Made by a program: the position numbers and the translations under genes | Assembly (NCBI GenBank): GCA_004017275.1 | Contig: SAKE01000005.1 | Location: 124,001-188,000 of the forward strand | Direction of reading: 5' to 3' | DNA from: Mesorhizobium sp. | Lineage (GTDB): Bacteria > Pseudomonadota > Alphaproteobacteria > Rhizobiales > Rhizobiaceae | Length of the DNA: 64,000 nt | Shown: piece after piece, positions 25,297 through 35,270 of the stretch | Position numbering within the stretch: position 1 is the first letter of the stretch | Layout of the letters: every line of letters begins with the position of its first letter | Notes under the pieces: generated by a model | What the model was told of the DNA's origin: nothing | What the model saw: the letters and a program-made list of their open reading frames with translations, nothing else | The model's database searches: none

Positions 25297-27150
25297 ATGC
25301 CATCATCTTTGATCCGGCGCGGAATATGGGCGATCGGCGCTGCCGGTATCGTCATCGCGCTGGTCGTTGCCGCCCTGCCGCTGATCGCCTCCACCCGTAT
25401 CGTGCGCGACCGCATCGCCTGGGAAATGAGTGCATGGAGCGGCTTCCGGGTCGCCATCCAGGGCTCGCCACGCATCGAAGTCTGGCCGACATTCCGTGCG
25501 ATCCTGACCGATGTGACGCTTTCGCAATGGACCGACACCGAGGCGCCGCCGGTCGTCGAGGCCGAACGGGTCGAGGTCGATCTTTCCGCCATGGCGGCCC
25601 TGCGCGGCGATGTCGTGTTTTCGACGGCGCGGCTGGTGCGGCCGACGATCCGCGTCCAGCGCACGCCAACCGGCCTCTTCCTGCCCGCCGTGCCGACCGG
25701 CGGACGCATCACGCGCTCCATCGACGCGGCGCGCGGCGTGGTCAATGCCGACCCCGCCAAGCCGGACCTCGACAAGTTGCCTACCGATACCTTCGGCACG
25801 GTCGAGTTCCGCGACGGCCGCATGGTGGCGTCCATCGCCGGCAAGGACGTCGAGATCCTGAGCAGTTTGACCGGCCAAGCAAATTGGGCGGCGATGAACA
25901 GCAATGCGACGCTGTCGGCAACCGGGATCTGGCGCGGCGAAAGCGTCGCGCTGGACGTCGCTTCGGCGAAACCGCTCGTTCTGTTTGCCGGCGGCACGGC
26001 GCCACTTACGCTGTCCTTCAAGGCGGCACCAGCCACCTTCTCGTTCGACGGCACGGCCAGCATGTCCGAAAATGTCTATTTCGACGGCCAGGCGAAATTC
26101 GCGGCACCCTCGCTGCGGCGCGTCCTCGAATGGTCTGAGGCCGGCATCGCTCCAAGTGCCGCGATCGGCTCGGTCAGCATTTCGAGCAAGATCACGGCGA
26201 CGGGCGGGCGCGTCAAGTTCGACAACACCGCGATTGCGCTGGACAACAATCCGGGAATGGGAGCGCTGGACCTCTCGCTTGGCGAGGCGCAACCGGTGAT
26301 CTCCGGAACGCTCGCCTTCGACACGCTCGACCTCAGATCGTTCCTGTCTGCCTTTACCCCGCTGGCACCGACCGGAGGGGCGGGACCCGGCGAAATCGAC
26401 ACAAGTTTCGCCGACAAGATCAACCTCGATCTCAGGCTGTCGGCAGCGCACGCCACGGCCGGACCCATCCAGCTTGCCGATGTCGCCGCCACTGCCCAGG
26501 TCAAGGATGGTCTTTCCGTCTTCGACATCTCCGATGCCTCGGCCTTCGGCGGCAACATCCAGACCAGCCTTCGCTTCGACCGCAAGCCGGAAGGCTCGCA
26601 GGTCGAAATACGGCTTCTGGCGTCCGACATCGACGGTGGTGCTTTCGCGACGGCGGCGGGGATGACGCGCCTGGTGCCGGTCGGCACGGGCACCGTCTCG
26701 GTGATCCTCAAGGGACCGGGCAGAACCTGGGACTCCATCTTTGACAATGCCGACGGCTCGGTCTCGGCGACCTTCGGGCCAGGTGCGTTGAGCAAGCTCA
26801 ACCTGCCGGCCTTCCTCAAACATACCGAACAAGGCGGCTTCTTCGCGCTTGACGACGTCTCCGACGGAACGCTGCAGATCGACGGCGCCGAGATCAAGGC
26901 CAGCATTTCGAAGGGCGTGGCACGGATCGACAAGGCCGAGGCCAATTCGGCGAAGTACAAGATCTGGCTGTCCGGTATCGCGTCCTACGCCGGCCGCGGG
27001 CTAGCCCTGTCCGGCGGTGTCATTCAGCCGGACCAGGCGGCAACGCAGACCAATGGCCAGCAAGGCCCCAACCAGTCATCGTTTTTCGTCGGCGGGACCT
27101 GGAGCACGCCGTTCATTTCCCCGATCAGCCGCGGCGTTTCGGGGGAATAG
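25297..27150 (+). CDS. AsmA-family protein
   Basis: The 617-residue protein has an uncleaved N-terminal anchor (about residues 9-29), an N-terminal AsmA region (VWPTFRAILTDVTLSQW, RLVRPTIRVQ) and a C-terminal AsmA_2 domain (KINLDLRLSAAHATAGPIQL, GTVSVILKGPGRTWDSIFDN). AsmA-like proteins form periplasmic bridges thought to carry phospholipid to the outer membrane. I chose ATG 25297 because the hydrophobic anchor then lies close to the start; the frame is open from 25231, within the palindromes. Confidence 0.85.
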   Translation: MPSSLIRRGIWAIGAAGIVIALVVAALPLIASTRIVRDRIAWEMSAWSGFRVAIQGSPRIEVWPTFRAILTDVTLSQWTDTEAPPVVEAERVEVDLSAMAALRGDVVFSTARLVRPTIRVQRTPTGLFLPAVPTGGRITRSIDAARGVVNADPAKPDLDKLPTDTFGTVEFRDGRMVASIAGKDVEILSSLTGQANWAAMNSNATLSATGIWRGESVALDVASAKPLVLFAGGTAPLTLSFKAAPATFSFDGTASMSENVYFDGQAKFAAPSLRRVLEWSEAGIAPSAAIGSVSISSKITATGGRVKFDNTAIALDNNPGMGALDLSLGEAQPVISGTLAFDTLDLRSFLSAFTPLAPTGGAGPGEIDTSFADKINLDLRLSAAHATAGPIQLADVAATAQVKDGLSVFDISDASAFGGNIQTSLRFDRKPEGSQVEIRLLASDIDGGAFATAAGMTRLVPVGTGTVSVILKGPGRTWDSIFDNADGSVSATFGPGALSKLNLPAFLKHTEQGGFFALDDVSDGTLQIDGAEIKASISKGVARIDKAEANSAKYKIWLSGIASYAGRGLALSGGVIQPDQAATQTNGQQGPNQSSFFVGGTWSTPFISPISRGVSGE

Positions 27151-27170
27151 GCCGCCGCGCCTTCTATCCT

Positions 27171-27989
27171 TCAGCCACGCTGTGCGGCCTGCTCGTCGAG
27201 CTGGCGCTGCACCTCGCGCCGCTTGTTGGCGAGCGAGGCGATGATGACGCCAATCGCGACAACGGCGATCAGGATGGTGCAGGCGGCGTTGATCTCCGGC
27301 GTCACGCCGAGGCGAACCTGGCTGTAGATCTTCATCGGCAGCGTGGTGGCGCCCGGCCCGGACGTGAAGCTGGCAATGACCAGATCGTCGAGCGAAAGCG
27401 TAAAAGCAAGCATCCAGCCGGAGACGATCGCCGGCATGATGACCGGCAGCGTGATCTGGAAGAAGGTCTTCACCGGCGTTGCGCCAAGATCCATCGCGGC
27501 TTCTTCCAGCGAGCGGTCGAAGGTGATGAGGCGCGACTGCACGACGACGGCGACGAAGCACATGGTCAGCGTGATGTGGGCAAGCGTCACGGTGAGGAAG
27601 CCGCGGTCGAGGCCGACGGCGACGAAGAGCAGCAGCAGCGACAGGCCGGTGATGACTTCCGGCATGACCAGCGGCGCAAAGACCATGCCGGAGAACAGCA
27701 CCCTGCCCTTGAAGCGCGTGTAGCGGGTCAAGGCGAGTGCCGCCAGCGTGCCGAGAACGGTCGCTGCCGTGGCTGAGATCAGGCCAACACGCGCCGTCAC
27801 CCAGGTCGCGTCCATGAGGCCCTGATTGTGGAACAGCGAGACATACCATTTGGTCGAGAAACCGCCCCAGACAGTGACCAGTTTCGACTCGTTGAACGAG
27901 AAGACGATGAGCAGCACGATCGGCAAATAGAGAAAGGCAAAGCCAAGCACGATCGAGGTGATGTTGAAGCGGCTCCAGGTGGTGTTCAT
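27171..27989 (-). CDS. potI: putrescine ABC transporter permease PotI
   Basis: The 272-residue inner-membrane protein has six predicted membrane segments and the permease EAA motif EEAAMDLGATPVKTFFQITLP. It is the last gene of potFGHI: binding protein, ATPase, two permeases. The start codon is five bases after the potH stop. It shares the final-position PotI features FTSGPGATTLPMKIY. It is convergent with the AsmA gene, with 20 bases between. Confidence 0.92.
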   Translation of the reverse strand: MNTTWSRFNITSIVLGFAFLYLPIVLLIVFSFNESKLVTVWGGFSTKWYVSLFHNQGLMDATWVTARVGLISATAATVLGTLAALALTRYTRFKGRVLFSGMVFAPLVMPEVITGLSLLLLFVAVGLDRGFLTVTLAHITLTMCFVAVVVQSRLITFDRSLEEAAMDLGATPVKTFFQITLPVIMPAIVSGWMLAFTLSLDDLVIASFTSGPGATTLPMKIYSQVRLGVTPEINAACTILIAVVAIGVIIASLANKRREVQRQLDEQAAQRG

Positions 27990-27993
27990 GATC

Positions 27994-28968
27994 TCACCTG
28001 TCCATTTCCTGAGCGCGCGCCTGAGCCCGCTGGAAGAGCATGATCGGCACGATCAGCAGCAACAGCAGGATGACCGCGACGGCCGACGATACTGGCCAGT
28101 CGCGATTGGCGAAGAACTCGTTCCACAGCGTCTTGCCGATCATCAGCGTCTGCGAACCGCCGAGCAGATCGGGAATGACGAATTCTCCGACGGCCGGGAT
28201 GAACACCAGCAGACAGCCGGCGATGACGCCGGGCAGCGACAGCGGGAAGGTGATCTTCCAGAACGCGCTGATCGGCGGACAGCCGAGATCCTTGGCCGCT
28301 TCGATCAGCGAATAATCCATCTTCTCGAGCGCGGAATAAAGCGGCAGCACCATGAATGGCAGGTAGGAATAGACGATGCCGATGAAGATCGCCGTATAGG
28401 TGTTAAGGATGATCAGCGGCTGGTGGATGATGCCGGTGGCGAGCAGCAGCTGATTGAGCAGCCCCTCGGGCTTGAGGATGCCGATCCAGGCGTAGACGCG
28501 GATCAGGAACGAGGTCCAGAACGGCAGGATCACCAGCATCAGCAAGGTCGGGCGGATCGTCGCCGGCGCGCGCGCCATGCCGTAGGCAATGGGGTAGCCG
28601 ACGAGCAATGTCAGGACCGTCGAGATAGCGGCGATAATGACGCTCGTCACATAGGCGTTGAAGTAGAGCGCGTCCTGCGTCAGCCAGGTGTAATTGTCGA
28701 GGCTGAGTTGTTTCAGCTGATCCAGAAATCCGGAAATGCCGCCGCTGAAATCGAGTGCCGGCGTATAGGGCGGAATGGCGATCGCCGTCTGCGACAGCGA
28801 AATCTTGAAGACGATGACGAACGGAATGAGGAAGAAGAACAGCAGCCAGACATAAGGGATGATGATGACCAAGCGGCCAACGAAAGCATTGCCCAGCCTG
28901 GCGAGGACGGATTTGCCCGCATTGGTTGCCGGAGTTGCTGATTGAGTGGTGACGGCAGCGCTCGACAT
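27994..28968 (-). CDS. potH: putrescine ABC transporter permease PotH
   Basis: The 324-residue permease has six membrane segments after a 45-residue hydrophilic N-terminus and the EAA motif LIEAAKDLGCPPISAFWKIT. The text NTYTAIFIGIVYSYLPFMVL and VPAVGEFVIPDLLGG-like FIPAVGEFVIPDLLGGSQTL are diagnostic of PotH/PotB. It lies between potG (8 bases) and potI (4 bases). Confidence 0.92.
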   Translation of the reverse strand: MSSAAVTTQSATPATNAGKSVLARLGNAFVGRLVIIIPYVWLLFFFLIPFVIVFKISLSQTAIAIPPYTPALDFSGGISGFLDQLKQLSLDNYTWLTQDALYFNAYVTSVIIAAISTVLTLLVGYPIAYGMARAPATIRPTLLMLVILPFWTSFLIRVYAWIGILKPEGLLNQLLLATGIIHQPLIILNTYTAIFIGIVYSYLPFMVLPLYSALEKMDYSLIEAAKDLGCPPISAFWKITFPLSLPGVIAGCLLVFIPAVGEFVIPDLLGGSQTLMIGKTLWNEFFANRDWPVSSAVAVILLLLLIVPIMLFQRAQARAQEMDR

Positions 28969-28976
28969 GGTCGCCC

Positions 28977-30116
28977 CTACCGAGTCAGCACGACGCCGGC
29001 GTCGGGCCGGAAGGAGACCCAGGCGCGGTCGTTCCAGCTCAACGGATCCTCGGTGATGCGGGCCGCGTTCATGGTGCTCGCCCGCACCACCTGCCCGTCG
29101 TCCAGCCTGACGTGATAGACGGTCATGTCGCCGAGATAGGCGATGTCGTAGACCTCGCCCTCGATGGCGTTGACCGCCTCGGCCGGCTTCTTCGACGACA
29201 CCTTGATCTTTTCCGGCCTGATGGCGAAGGTGACGGCCGTTCCGGCGCCGGCGGTGCCGGCATTGTCGGTGCGGATGGTGATGCCGTTGCCGGCATCGAT
29301 GCTGGCGCTGCCGGCTTCGCCCCGCGCGATCTTGCCTTCGAACATGTTCACATTGCCGACGAAACCGGCGACGAAGCGAGACCCTGGCGCCTCGTAAACT
29401 TCGGCCGGCGTTGCCACCTGCATCACTTCGCCCTTGTCGATGATGGCGATGCGATCGGCCATCGTCATCGCCTCCTCCTGGTCGTGGGTGACGACGACGA
29501 AGGTCAGGCCGAGGTTCTGCTGCAGGTCCATCAGTTCGAACTGCGTCTCTTCGCGCAGCTTCTTGTCGAGAGCGCCAAGTGGCTCGTCGAGCAGCAGCAC
29601 CTTCGGCCGCTTGGCAACCGAGCGGGCGAGCGCAACGCGCTGGCGCTGGCCGCCGGACAACTGATGAGGCTTGCGCTTGGCGAATTGCTCTAGCTTGACC
29701 AGTTTCAGCATCTCGGCAACGCGCGACGCGATCTCGGGCTTCGGCATGCCGTCCTGCTTGAGGCCGAAGGCAATGTTGTTCTCGACCGTCATGTGCGGGA
29801 ACAGCGCATAGGACTGGAACATCATGTTGACCGGCCGCCGGTAGGGCGGGATGCCGCGCAAATCCTGGCCGTCGAGCAGGATGCGGCCGGCTGTCGGCTC
29901 CTCGAAACCGGCGAGCATCCTGAGCAGCGTCGACTTTCCGCAGCCCGACGCGCCGAGCAGAGCGAAGAACTCGCGCTCGAAGATGGTCAGCGACAGATTG
30001 TTGACGGCGGTGAAGTCACCGAATTTCTTGGTGACGTTGTCGAACTGGATGTATGGCTTGGCGTTCGGGTCGTTCCACGGCGCAAAATCCCTGCGGATGC
30101 TGCCAAGCGATTTCAT
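28977..30116 (-). CDS. potG: putrescine ABC transporter ATP-binding protein PotG
   Basis: The 379-residue ATPase has Walker A GASGCGKSTLLRM, signature LSGGQRQRVALARS, Walker B VLLLDEPLGALD and the H loop VVTHDQEEAMTM, followed by a C-terminal TOBE domain of about 110 residues. I chose ATG 30116 because CGGAGTGGGAC precedes it; the frame to 30188 runs through the intergenic terminator. It is separated from potF by a strong hairpin, so it probably gets less transcription than potF. Confidence 0.93.
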   Translation of the reverse strand: MKSLGSIRRDFAPWNDPNAKPYIQFDNVTKKFGDFTAVNNLSLTIFEREFFALLGASGCGKSTLLRMLAGFEEPTAGRILLDGQDLRGIPPYRRPVNMMFQSYALFPHMTVENNIAFGLKQDGMPKPEIASRVAEMLKLVKLEQFAKRKPHQLSGGQRQRVALARSVAKRPKVLLLDEPLGALDKKLREETQFELMDLQQNLGLTFVVVTHDQEEAMTMADRIAIIDKGEVMQVATPAEVYEAPGSRFVAGFVGNVNMFEGKIARGEAGSASIDAGNGITIRTDNAGTAGAGTAVTFAIRPEKIKVSSKKPAEAVNAIEGEVYDIAYLGDMTVYHVRLDDGQVVRASTMNAARITEDPLSWNDRAWVSFRPDAGVVLTR

Positions 30117-30158
30117 GTCCCACTCCGTCCTGATTTTCTTGCTTCTTGCCCCAGAAAA

Positions 30159-30188
30159 ATGGTCCCGGCAGTTGGCTGCCGGGACCAT
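30159..30188 (-). terminator. strong hairpin between potF and potG
   Basis: ATGGTCCCGGCAG and CTGCCGGGACCAT form a perfect 13-base stem with a four-base loop, followed on the minus strand by TTTTTC. It lies ten bases after the potF stop. It should act as a partial terminator and protect the potF mRNA 3' end, as is common after the binding-protein gene in ABC operons. Confidence 0.85.
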
Positions 30189-30197
30189 TCAGATTGC

Positions 30198-31295
30198 TTA
30201 CTGGCCAGTAACGATCTTGGTCCAAGTGCGCGTGATAATACGCTGGGTCTTGGGATCGTATGGCGAGACGGTGTAGAGCTTCTTTATCGTCTCGGCATCG
30301 GGATAAACCGAAGGGTCCTCCAACAGCGCCTTGTCGACGAATTGCTGCGAAGCCTTGTTGCCGTTTGCGTAGAGCACGTAGTTCGACGACTTGGCGATAA
30401 CTTCCGGCTTCATCATGTAATTGATGAACTCGAGCGCCTCGGCGACATGCGGCGCATCGGCAGGGATCGCCATCTGGTCGAACCACATTTGGGCGCCCTC
30501 CTTCGGCACGGAATAGCCGATCTCGACGCCCTGCTTGGCCTCGACCGCGCGGTTGCGGGCCTGGAAAACGTCACCCGACCAGCCGACCGCCAGGCAGATA
30601 TCGCCGTTGGCGAGCGCGTTGATGTATTCGGAGGAGTGGAACTTTCGGATATAAGGCCGGACCTTGAGCAAAGTCTCCTCGGCCTTGGCGATATCGTCTG
30701 GTGACGTACTGTTTGGGTCGAGGCCGAGATATTTCAGTGCCGCCGGGATGATGTCGGCCGGGGAGTCCAGCACATACACGCCGCAGTCCTTCAATTTGGC
30801 CAGGCTGTCGGGATTGAAGAAGACATCCCAGCTGTCGACCTTGTCGGTGCCGAGTGCCGCCTGCACCTTCTTGATGTTGTAGCCGATGCCAACCGTGCCC
30901 CACATGTAGTTGACCGAGTATTCGTTGCCGGGGTCATACTTGGCGGTTCGCTCGGTAACCGTGTCCCACATGTTGGAAATGTTGGGCAGTTTCGACTTGT
31001 CGAGCTTCTGGAACACGCCGGCCTGGATTTGACGCGCAAGGAAATTGCCGCTGGGCACGACGACGTCATAGCCGCTGCCGCCGGCAAGCAGCTTGGTTTC
31101 CAGGATTTCGTTGGAATCGAAGGTGTCATAGACGACCTTGATGCCGGTTTCCTTGGTGAAATCGTCGATGATCGAACTGTCGATGTAGTCCGACCAGTTG
31201 AAGACGTTGACGACACGGTCTTCGGCGTGACCGCCGACGGTGAAAAGCGTCAGAAATGCCGAGGTTGCCGAAAGCAAGAGCGCTTTGCGGATCAT
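30198..31295 (-). CDS. potF: putrescine-binding periplasmic protein PotF
   Basis: The 365-residue protein has a clear signal peptide (MIRKALLLSATSAFLTLFTV...GGHAE) and PotD/PotF text: VVNVFNWSDYIDSSII, VVYDTFDSNEILETKLL, YDVVVPSGNFLARQ and NEYSVNYMWGTVGIGYN. It binds putrescine in the periplasm for PotGHI. AAGGAG precedes ATG 31295. It is the first gene of the operon. Confidence 0.93.
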   Translation of the reverse strand: MIRKALLLSATSAFLTLFTVGGHAEDRVVNVFNWSDYIDSSIIDDFTKETGIKVVYDTFDSNEILETKLLAGGSGYDVVVPSGNFLARQIQAGVFQKLDKSKLPNISNMWDTVTERTAKYDPGNEYSVNYMWGTVGIGYNIKKVQAALGTDKVDSWDVFFNPDSLAKLKDCGVYVLDSPADIIPAALKYLGLDPNSTSPDDIAKAEETLLKVRPYIRKFHSSEYINALANGDICLAVGWSGDVFQARNRAVEAKQGVEIGYSVPKEGAQMWFDQMAIPADAPHVAEALEFINYMMKPEVIAKSSNYVLYANGNKASQQFVDKALLEDPSVYPDAETIKKLYTVSPYDPKTQRIITRTWTKIVTGQ

Positions 31296-31644
31296 GCTAT
31301 TCTCCTTTTGTGAGTGTTCCTTCACCGGCTCGTCGCGATATCAGCGCGGCCGGCATTTTCTTCAGACTATTGAGCTTTCCAGGGGGCGACAAGCGCGAAC
31401 TGCCGACACCATGCAAGCGGTTCGATGAGCGGCAAGAGATGACTCTATGTCCCTTGGGCGGCCTTGGAGGCATGCCGATGCCGTCGGAGGCTTTCGCCGT
31501 GGCGCGGGCAGAGATACGACGATATGGTCCGGTCACGATCTGACCGGCTGGGAGACTTGGCAAGATACGCCTGTCTTGTTGTTGCCGTATTCCCAGCCTG
31601 CCCGCGCTGCAGCGACATTGTCAATGGCAAAGCTGCGCGCCTCT
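31296..31644. other. intergenic stretch upstream of potF
   Basis: About 350 bases without a supported gene. It must contain the potF promoter and the end of the EamA transporter's neighbourhood (that gene also reads leftward and stops at 31645). Open frames here lack start signals. I see no clear operator or terminator. Confidence 0.4.
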
Positions 31645-32598
31645 TCAATTAGGCGACGGCACCCCGGTGACCCCTGCGCGTTCGGGCCGTGTCTGGCGCT
31701 TGAACTCAAGCCCGATATGGACGAGCAGCGCCGTGACCACCACCGCGCCGCCGATGATGGTGCGCCCGGACGGCACCTCGGAATGGATGAGCCAGACCCA
31801 TATCGGACCGAGGATCGGCTCGAACGTGCCGAGCAGTGCTGCTATTGCCGCCGGGATCAACCGCGCGCCGGTGGCGAAGAAGGCGAGGCCGAGACCAAGA
31901 TTGACCACGCCGAAGAAAAACAGAAAGCTCATGTCACCGGCCGAAACAATGAAAGTCGATGCCTGCGAGGCGGCGAAGCCGGCCGCGAGCAAGGTGCCGA
32001 GGCAGGTCGCCGGCGTCATACGCACGCCGGAAAACCGCCGGGTGATGACGGTGGCGACCGAGAACATGACCGCGATCAAAAGCGCCAGCCCGTCGCCAAT
32101 CGGCGAGACGGCGCCATCGAGCGATTCCGACACCATGATGGCGACGCCGGCAATGACGGCGGCAATCGCCACCCAGGTCGCGACACCAACCCTTTCGCGA
32201 AACAACGCCCAGGCAAACAGCGCCGCCAGCAGCGGCACGCCTGCCTGCATCAACAGGATGTTGGCGACGGTGGTGTAGGCAAGTGCCACGACGAAGGCGG
32301 TCGATGCGGTGGCAAAGCAGATCCCGACGGCAAGGCCGGGCAGACCCATGTCGCGGAACATTTTCAACATGCCGCGCCAGCCGTCCCGCCAGACCATGAA
32401 GCAGATCAGGAAGGCGGCGGCCCATATGGAGCGCCAGAACACCACGGTCCAGCTGTCGCCAACGGTGATAAAGCGGGCGATGGTGCCGCCAAAACTCCAC
32501 ATCAGCGCCGACAGGAAAACCAACAGCATGCCGACGCGTTCCTCGCGCGGCGAGATGGTCGATAGAACAACGCTCGGCGATGATGCGGTGTCGGTCAT
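31645..32598 (-). CDS. EamA/DMT-family transporter
   Basis: The 317-residue protein has about ten membrane segments in two EamA repeats (first ending in LLAALFAWALFRERVGVATW, second ending in LGTFEPILGPIWVWLIHSEV). Such proteins export amino acids or metabolites. I chose ATG 32598 (MTDTASS); the frame is open to 32742 but without a signal. Its end reads into the potF upstream region. Substrate unknown. Confidence 0.85.
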   Translation of the reverse strand: MTDTASSPSVVLSTISPREERVGMLLVFLSALMWSFGGTIARFITVGDSWTVVFWRSIWAAAFLICFMVWRDGWRGMLKMFRDMGLPGLAVGICFATASTAFVVALAYTTVANILLMQAGVPLLAALFAWALFRERVGVATWVAIAAVIAGVAIMVSESLDGAVSPIGDGLALLIAVMFSVATVITRRFSGVRMTPATCLGTLLAAGFAASQASTFIVSAGDMSFLFFFGVVNLGLGLAFFATGARLIPAAIAALLGTFEPILGPIWVWLIHSEVPSGRTIIGGAVVVTALLVHIGLEFKRQTRPERAGVTGVPSPN

Positions 32599-32773
32599 GG
32601 CTTCCACTGTCAGCGTTTTCGGCGCTGCACGATGCGCAACGGGCGACAGAAACGTGCCGTTTTCGCCTAATGCATCGGCAACGGCCGGGCGTGATCCAGC
32701 TTCACGTTCCGCTTTGGCGCAGTGGTCCGGCGCCTGGACCAAATGGCCTGCTGGGTTGGCTGATCATCCCCAC

Positions 32774-33676
32774 CTAGGAGGAGGCGTTCCTGTTGCCCCG
32801 AATGAGCCGCCAAAGGCCGGCCAACGGAACCAGCAGGATCAGTCCGAATTTCTTCAAGGCGATGAGCGCCACCGCCAGAAGACCAGCCTTTGCCGCCAAT
32901 TTCCCGGCGATGAGGCCGCCAATCCCAACCGCAGCGACCGTGTCGGTGCCGGGCAGGAAATCCGTGTATTTCTTGCCCGCGCTGAAGCCCGCCAGGCCTA
33001 GCACTTCATCCAGGCTCTGCTTTATCTCCGGCAACTGCTCGACATTGGCGATGTAACTCATCACGAAGACGCCCTCCCTGCCAAGGAAACGGACATCGTA
33101 GTTGAGCGTGTGGATGGCGTCGTTTCCGAACTGGAGCTCCTTGGCCCAATGCAGACGCTTATTGACGGCATCATAGACTGGCGGCGAAGCCCAACCGATC
33201 AACGTGATGGGCGGAAAACCGTCCTTCACCCGTTGATCGTTGCCCGACAAAGTATCGGCCTTCATGCTGCTCAACAGTTCGCTGTAATTGATGGAGGCAG
33301 CGTCGCCGTCATCGACATAACCGATCTTTTCCCAGCGCAGCTCTATGCCCCAATTGTTGTCGGCGATGGGGTCATAATTGCTCGGGAAGATCATGCCGAT
33401 TGCGTCGGAACCGGCGTCGGGTGGGTTACCCCAAGCCTCGGTCAGGACCGAGACGGCGTCCTTCTTATCCAGAAAGTAGAACTTGCCCTTGAGATCGAGG
33501 TGAATGCCTTCGGCGAGGTCTATCGGTCCGGTCTTTGGATCTATCTTGTCCAGGAATGCCTTGCCGGCATCATTGTACTGTTTGTAGGAACTGAAGAAAT
33601 CCGAGGATTTTTCTGCATATGCAGATGAAGCTGAGAGGGCAAATGTCAGCCCAATCCAAAAAACCGTCCTGCCCAT
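32774..33676 (-). CDS. DUF2167 membrane protein
   Basis: The protein has a cleavable signal (MGRTVFWIGLTFALSASSAY then AE), a long periplasmic domain with the DUF2167 text LLGWASPPVYD-like LIGWASPPVYDAVNKRLHWA and LNYDVRFLGREGVFVMSYIA, and two C-terminal membrane segments ending in basic residues. DUF2167 proteins are uncharacterised envelope proteins. I chose ATG 33676 behind GGGGGG; ATG 33724 would add 16 residues before the signal and cannot be excluded. Confidence 0.8.
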   Translation of the reverse strand: MGRTVFWIGLTFALSASSAYAEKSSDFFSSYKQYNDAGKAFLDKIDPKTGPIDLAEGIHLDLKGKFYFLDKKDAVSVLTEAWGNPPDAGSDAIGMIFPSNYDPIADNNWGIELRWEKIGYVDDGDAASINYSELLSSMKADTLSGNDQRVKDGFPPITLIGWASPPVYDAVNKRLHWAKELQFGNDAIHTLNYDVRFLGREGVFVMSYIANVEQLPEIKQSLDEVLGLAGFSAGKKYTDFLPGTDTVAAVGIGGLIAGKLAAKAGLLAVALIALKKFGLILLVPLAGLWRLIRGNRNASS

Positions 33677-33817
33677 CGCCGCCCCCCAGCCTTGCGCAAT
33701 TCGTTTTTGATATCCCGTTGTCATTTCCAAATCAATATTTCGATCGACAATACTTTACGGCGAAGCTTGGCAGCTTCTTCCGCAAAGCCGGATGACCTTC
33801 CTTGCAAGCTCGCGCCG

Positions 33818-35260
33818 CTACTGAAAATCGAAGGCACTCAAGCCCGTCACCATCTCGTCGAGGCCGAGCGGGCGCGTCACCGGCGGTTCGGCGCGTGCCA
33901 GGCAGCCGACGCGTTCGCAAAGCCGGCAGGCAGGCCCGACCGGCGTCGCCGCGACGGTGCCGGCCTTCGTCGCGGCTGTCGCGCCGGGAAGGGCCGCACC
34001 ATAGATGATGTCGTCACGAAAGCCGATGTCGCAACCAAGCAGCAGCGCGGTGCGGCGCGGGCGTTCCGAGAACGCGCCTTGCGGTCCTTCCAGCGTGCGG
34101 GCGATGCATAGAAACTCGGCGCCATCGGGCATTTCGACCGCCTCGACGAATATCTGGCCGGGCTGCGTGAAAGCGGCATGCACGGGCAGCTTGGGGCAGC
34201 CACCGCCGAAGCGGCTTTGCGGAAAGCCCTGGCTGCCGGCCTTGCGGAAGCGATTGCCGGCATTGTCGACCTCCAGCATGAAGAACGGCACGCCCGAGGC
34301 ACCCTGCCGCTGCAGCATGGTCAGCCGGTTCGCCGCCTGCTCGAAGGAGACACCGAAGCGCGAACGCAGGACGTCGATGTCATAGCGGGCGCGCACGGCA
34401 GCCGCGTGAAAGGCCTGGTAGGGCATCATCAGCGCATGCGCCGCATAGCGGCCGAGTTCGAAGCGGGCGAGCCGGCGGGCCTCGTCGGTGGTCAGCTTGA
34501 GCGCCTGGATCTCGCCGGCGACCGCGACCGTCATGCGGATCAGGCAAGCCTCCATCGCCACTTCGCGCAATTGATCGAAGGGCGACAGGCGTTCGGACAG
34601 GAACAGGCGCTGCGAGTGGCGATCATAGCGGCGGCGCCAGTTCGGCATGGTGGCGACCGGCAGCACCTTGACCACGATGCCGTATTCACGCTTCAGCCAG
34701 GCCTTCAGCGCGCCAAACAAATCGTCGCCCGGATCGAGCACCGCGGTGAACGCCGCGGCCTCCTCCTCGAGGGCTGCGAAATGGTTCGGCCGGCGCTCGA
34801 AAATCTCGTGCACCTCGTCGATCGGCAGTCGGGCGCCGGAAAGCGCGGTCGCCCGACCTTCACGCGCCAAGAGCTCGTTGAGATCGGACAGCCGCTCGGC
34901 CTGCTCGCGATAGGCGCGGAACAGTTTTATCACCGCCGCGGACGCGTTGGGCGCTGCCTCGGCAAGCTCGATCAGTTCCTGATCTCCCGGCAACTCGCCG
35001 ATCAGCAGGGGATCGGTGAACACTTCCTTCAAGGCGGCGACAGATCCCCTTGCCTCGCCCTGCAGCTCGTGCGGATCGACCTTGTAGACGGACGCCAGCT
35101 TCAGGATCAGTTGCACCGTCAGCGGCCGCTGGTTGCGCTCGATCAGGTTGAGGTAGGACGGCGATATGCCGAGGCCCTCGGCCATCGCCGCCTGGGTCAG
35201 GCCCTTGGCGTTGCGGATGCGGCGGATGCGCGGTCCGGCAAATATTTTCTGGTCAGCCAT
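33818..35260 (-). CDS. ScfR/RamB-type short-chain fatty acyl regulator
   Basis: The 480-residue protein has an N-terminal XRE helix-turn-helix (GLTQAAMAEGLGISPSYLNL) followed by an IrrE/ImmA-like region and the C-terminal DUF2083 domain with a Cys cluster CRLCERVGC. Members such as RamB and MccR control acetate, propionate and glyoxylate genes and sense acyl-CoA-type ligands. It is divergent from aceA, with 239 bases between, which strongly suggests that it controls isocitrate lyase. Confidence 0.9.
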   Translation of the reverse strand: MADQKIFAGPRIRRIRNAKGLTQAAMAEGLGISPSYLNLIERNQRPLTVQLILKLASVYKVDPHELQGEARGSVAALKEVFTDPLLIGELPGDQELIELAEAAPNASAAVIKLFRAYREQAERLSDLNELLAREGRATALSGARLPIDEVHEIFERRPNHFAALEEEAAAFTAVLDPGDDLFGALKAWLKREYGIVVKVLPVATMPNWRRRYDRHSQRLFLSERLSPFDQLREVAMEACLIRMTVAVAGEIQALKLTTDEARRLARFELGRYAAHALMMPYQAFHAAAVRARYDIDVLRSRFGVSFEQAANRLTMLQRQGASGVPFFMLEVDNAGNRFRKAGSQGFPQSRFGGGCPKLPVHAAFTQPGQIFVEAVEMPDGAEFLCIARTLEGPQGAFSERPRRTALLLGCDIGFRDDIIYGAALPGATAATKAGTVAATPVGPACRLCERVGCLARAEPPVTRPLGLDEMVTGLSAFDFQ

Positions 35261-35270
35261 CGACTGTCCT

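Noticed and set aside
25303..26832. Minus-strand open frame of 509 codons in the AsmA gene
   Set aside because: Arg/Asp/Gly-rich shadow protein without any recognisable domain.
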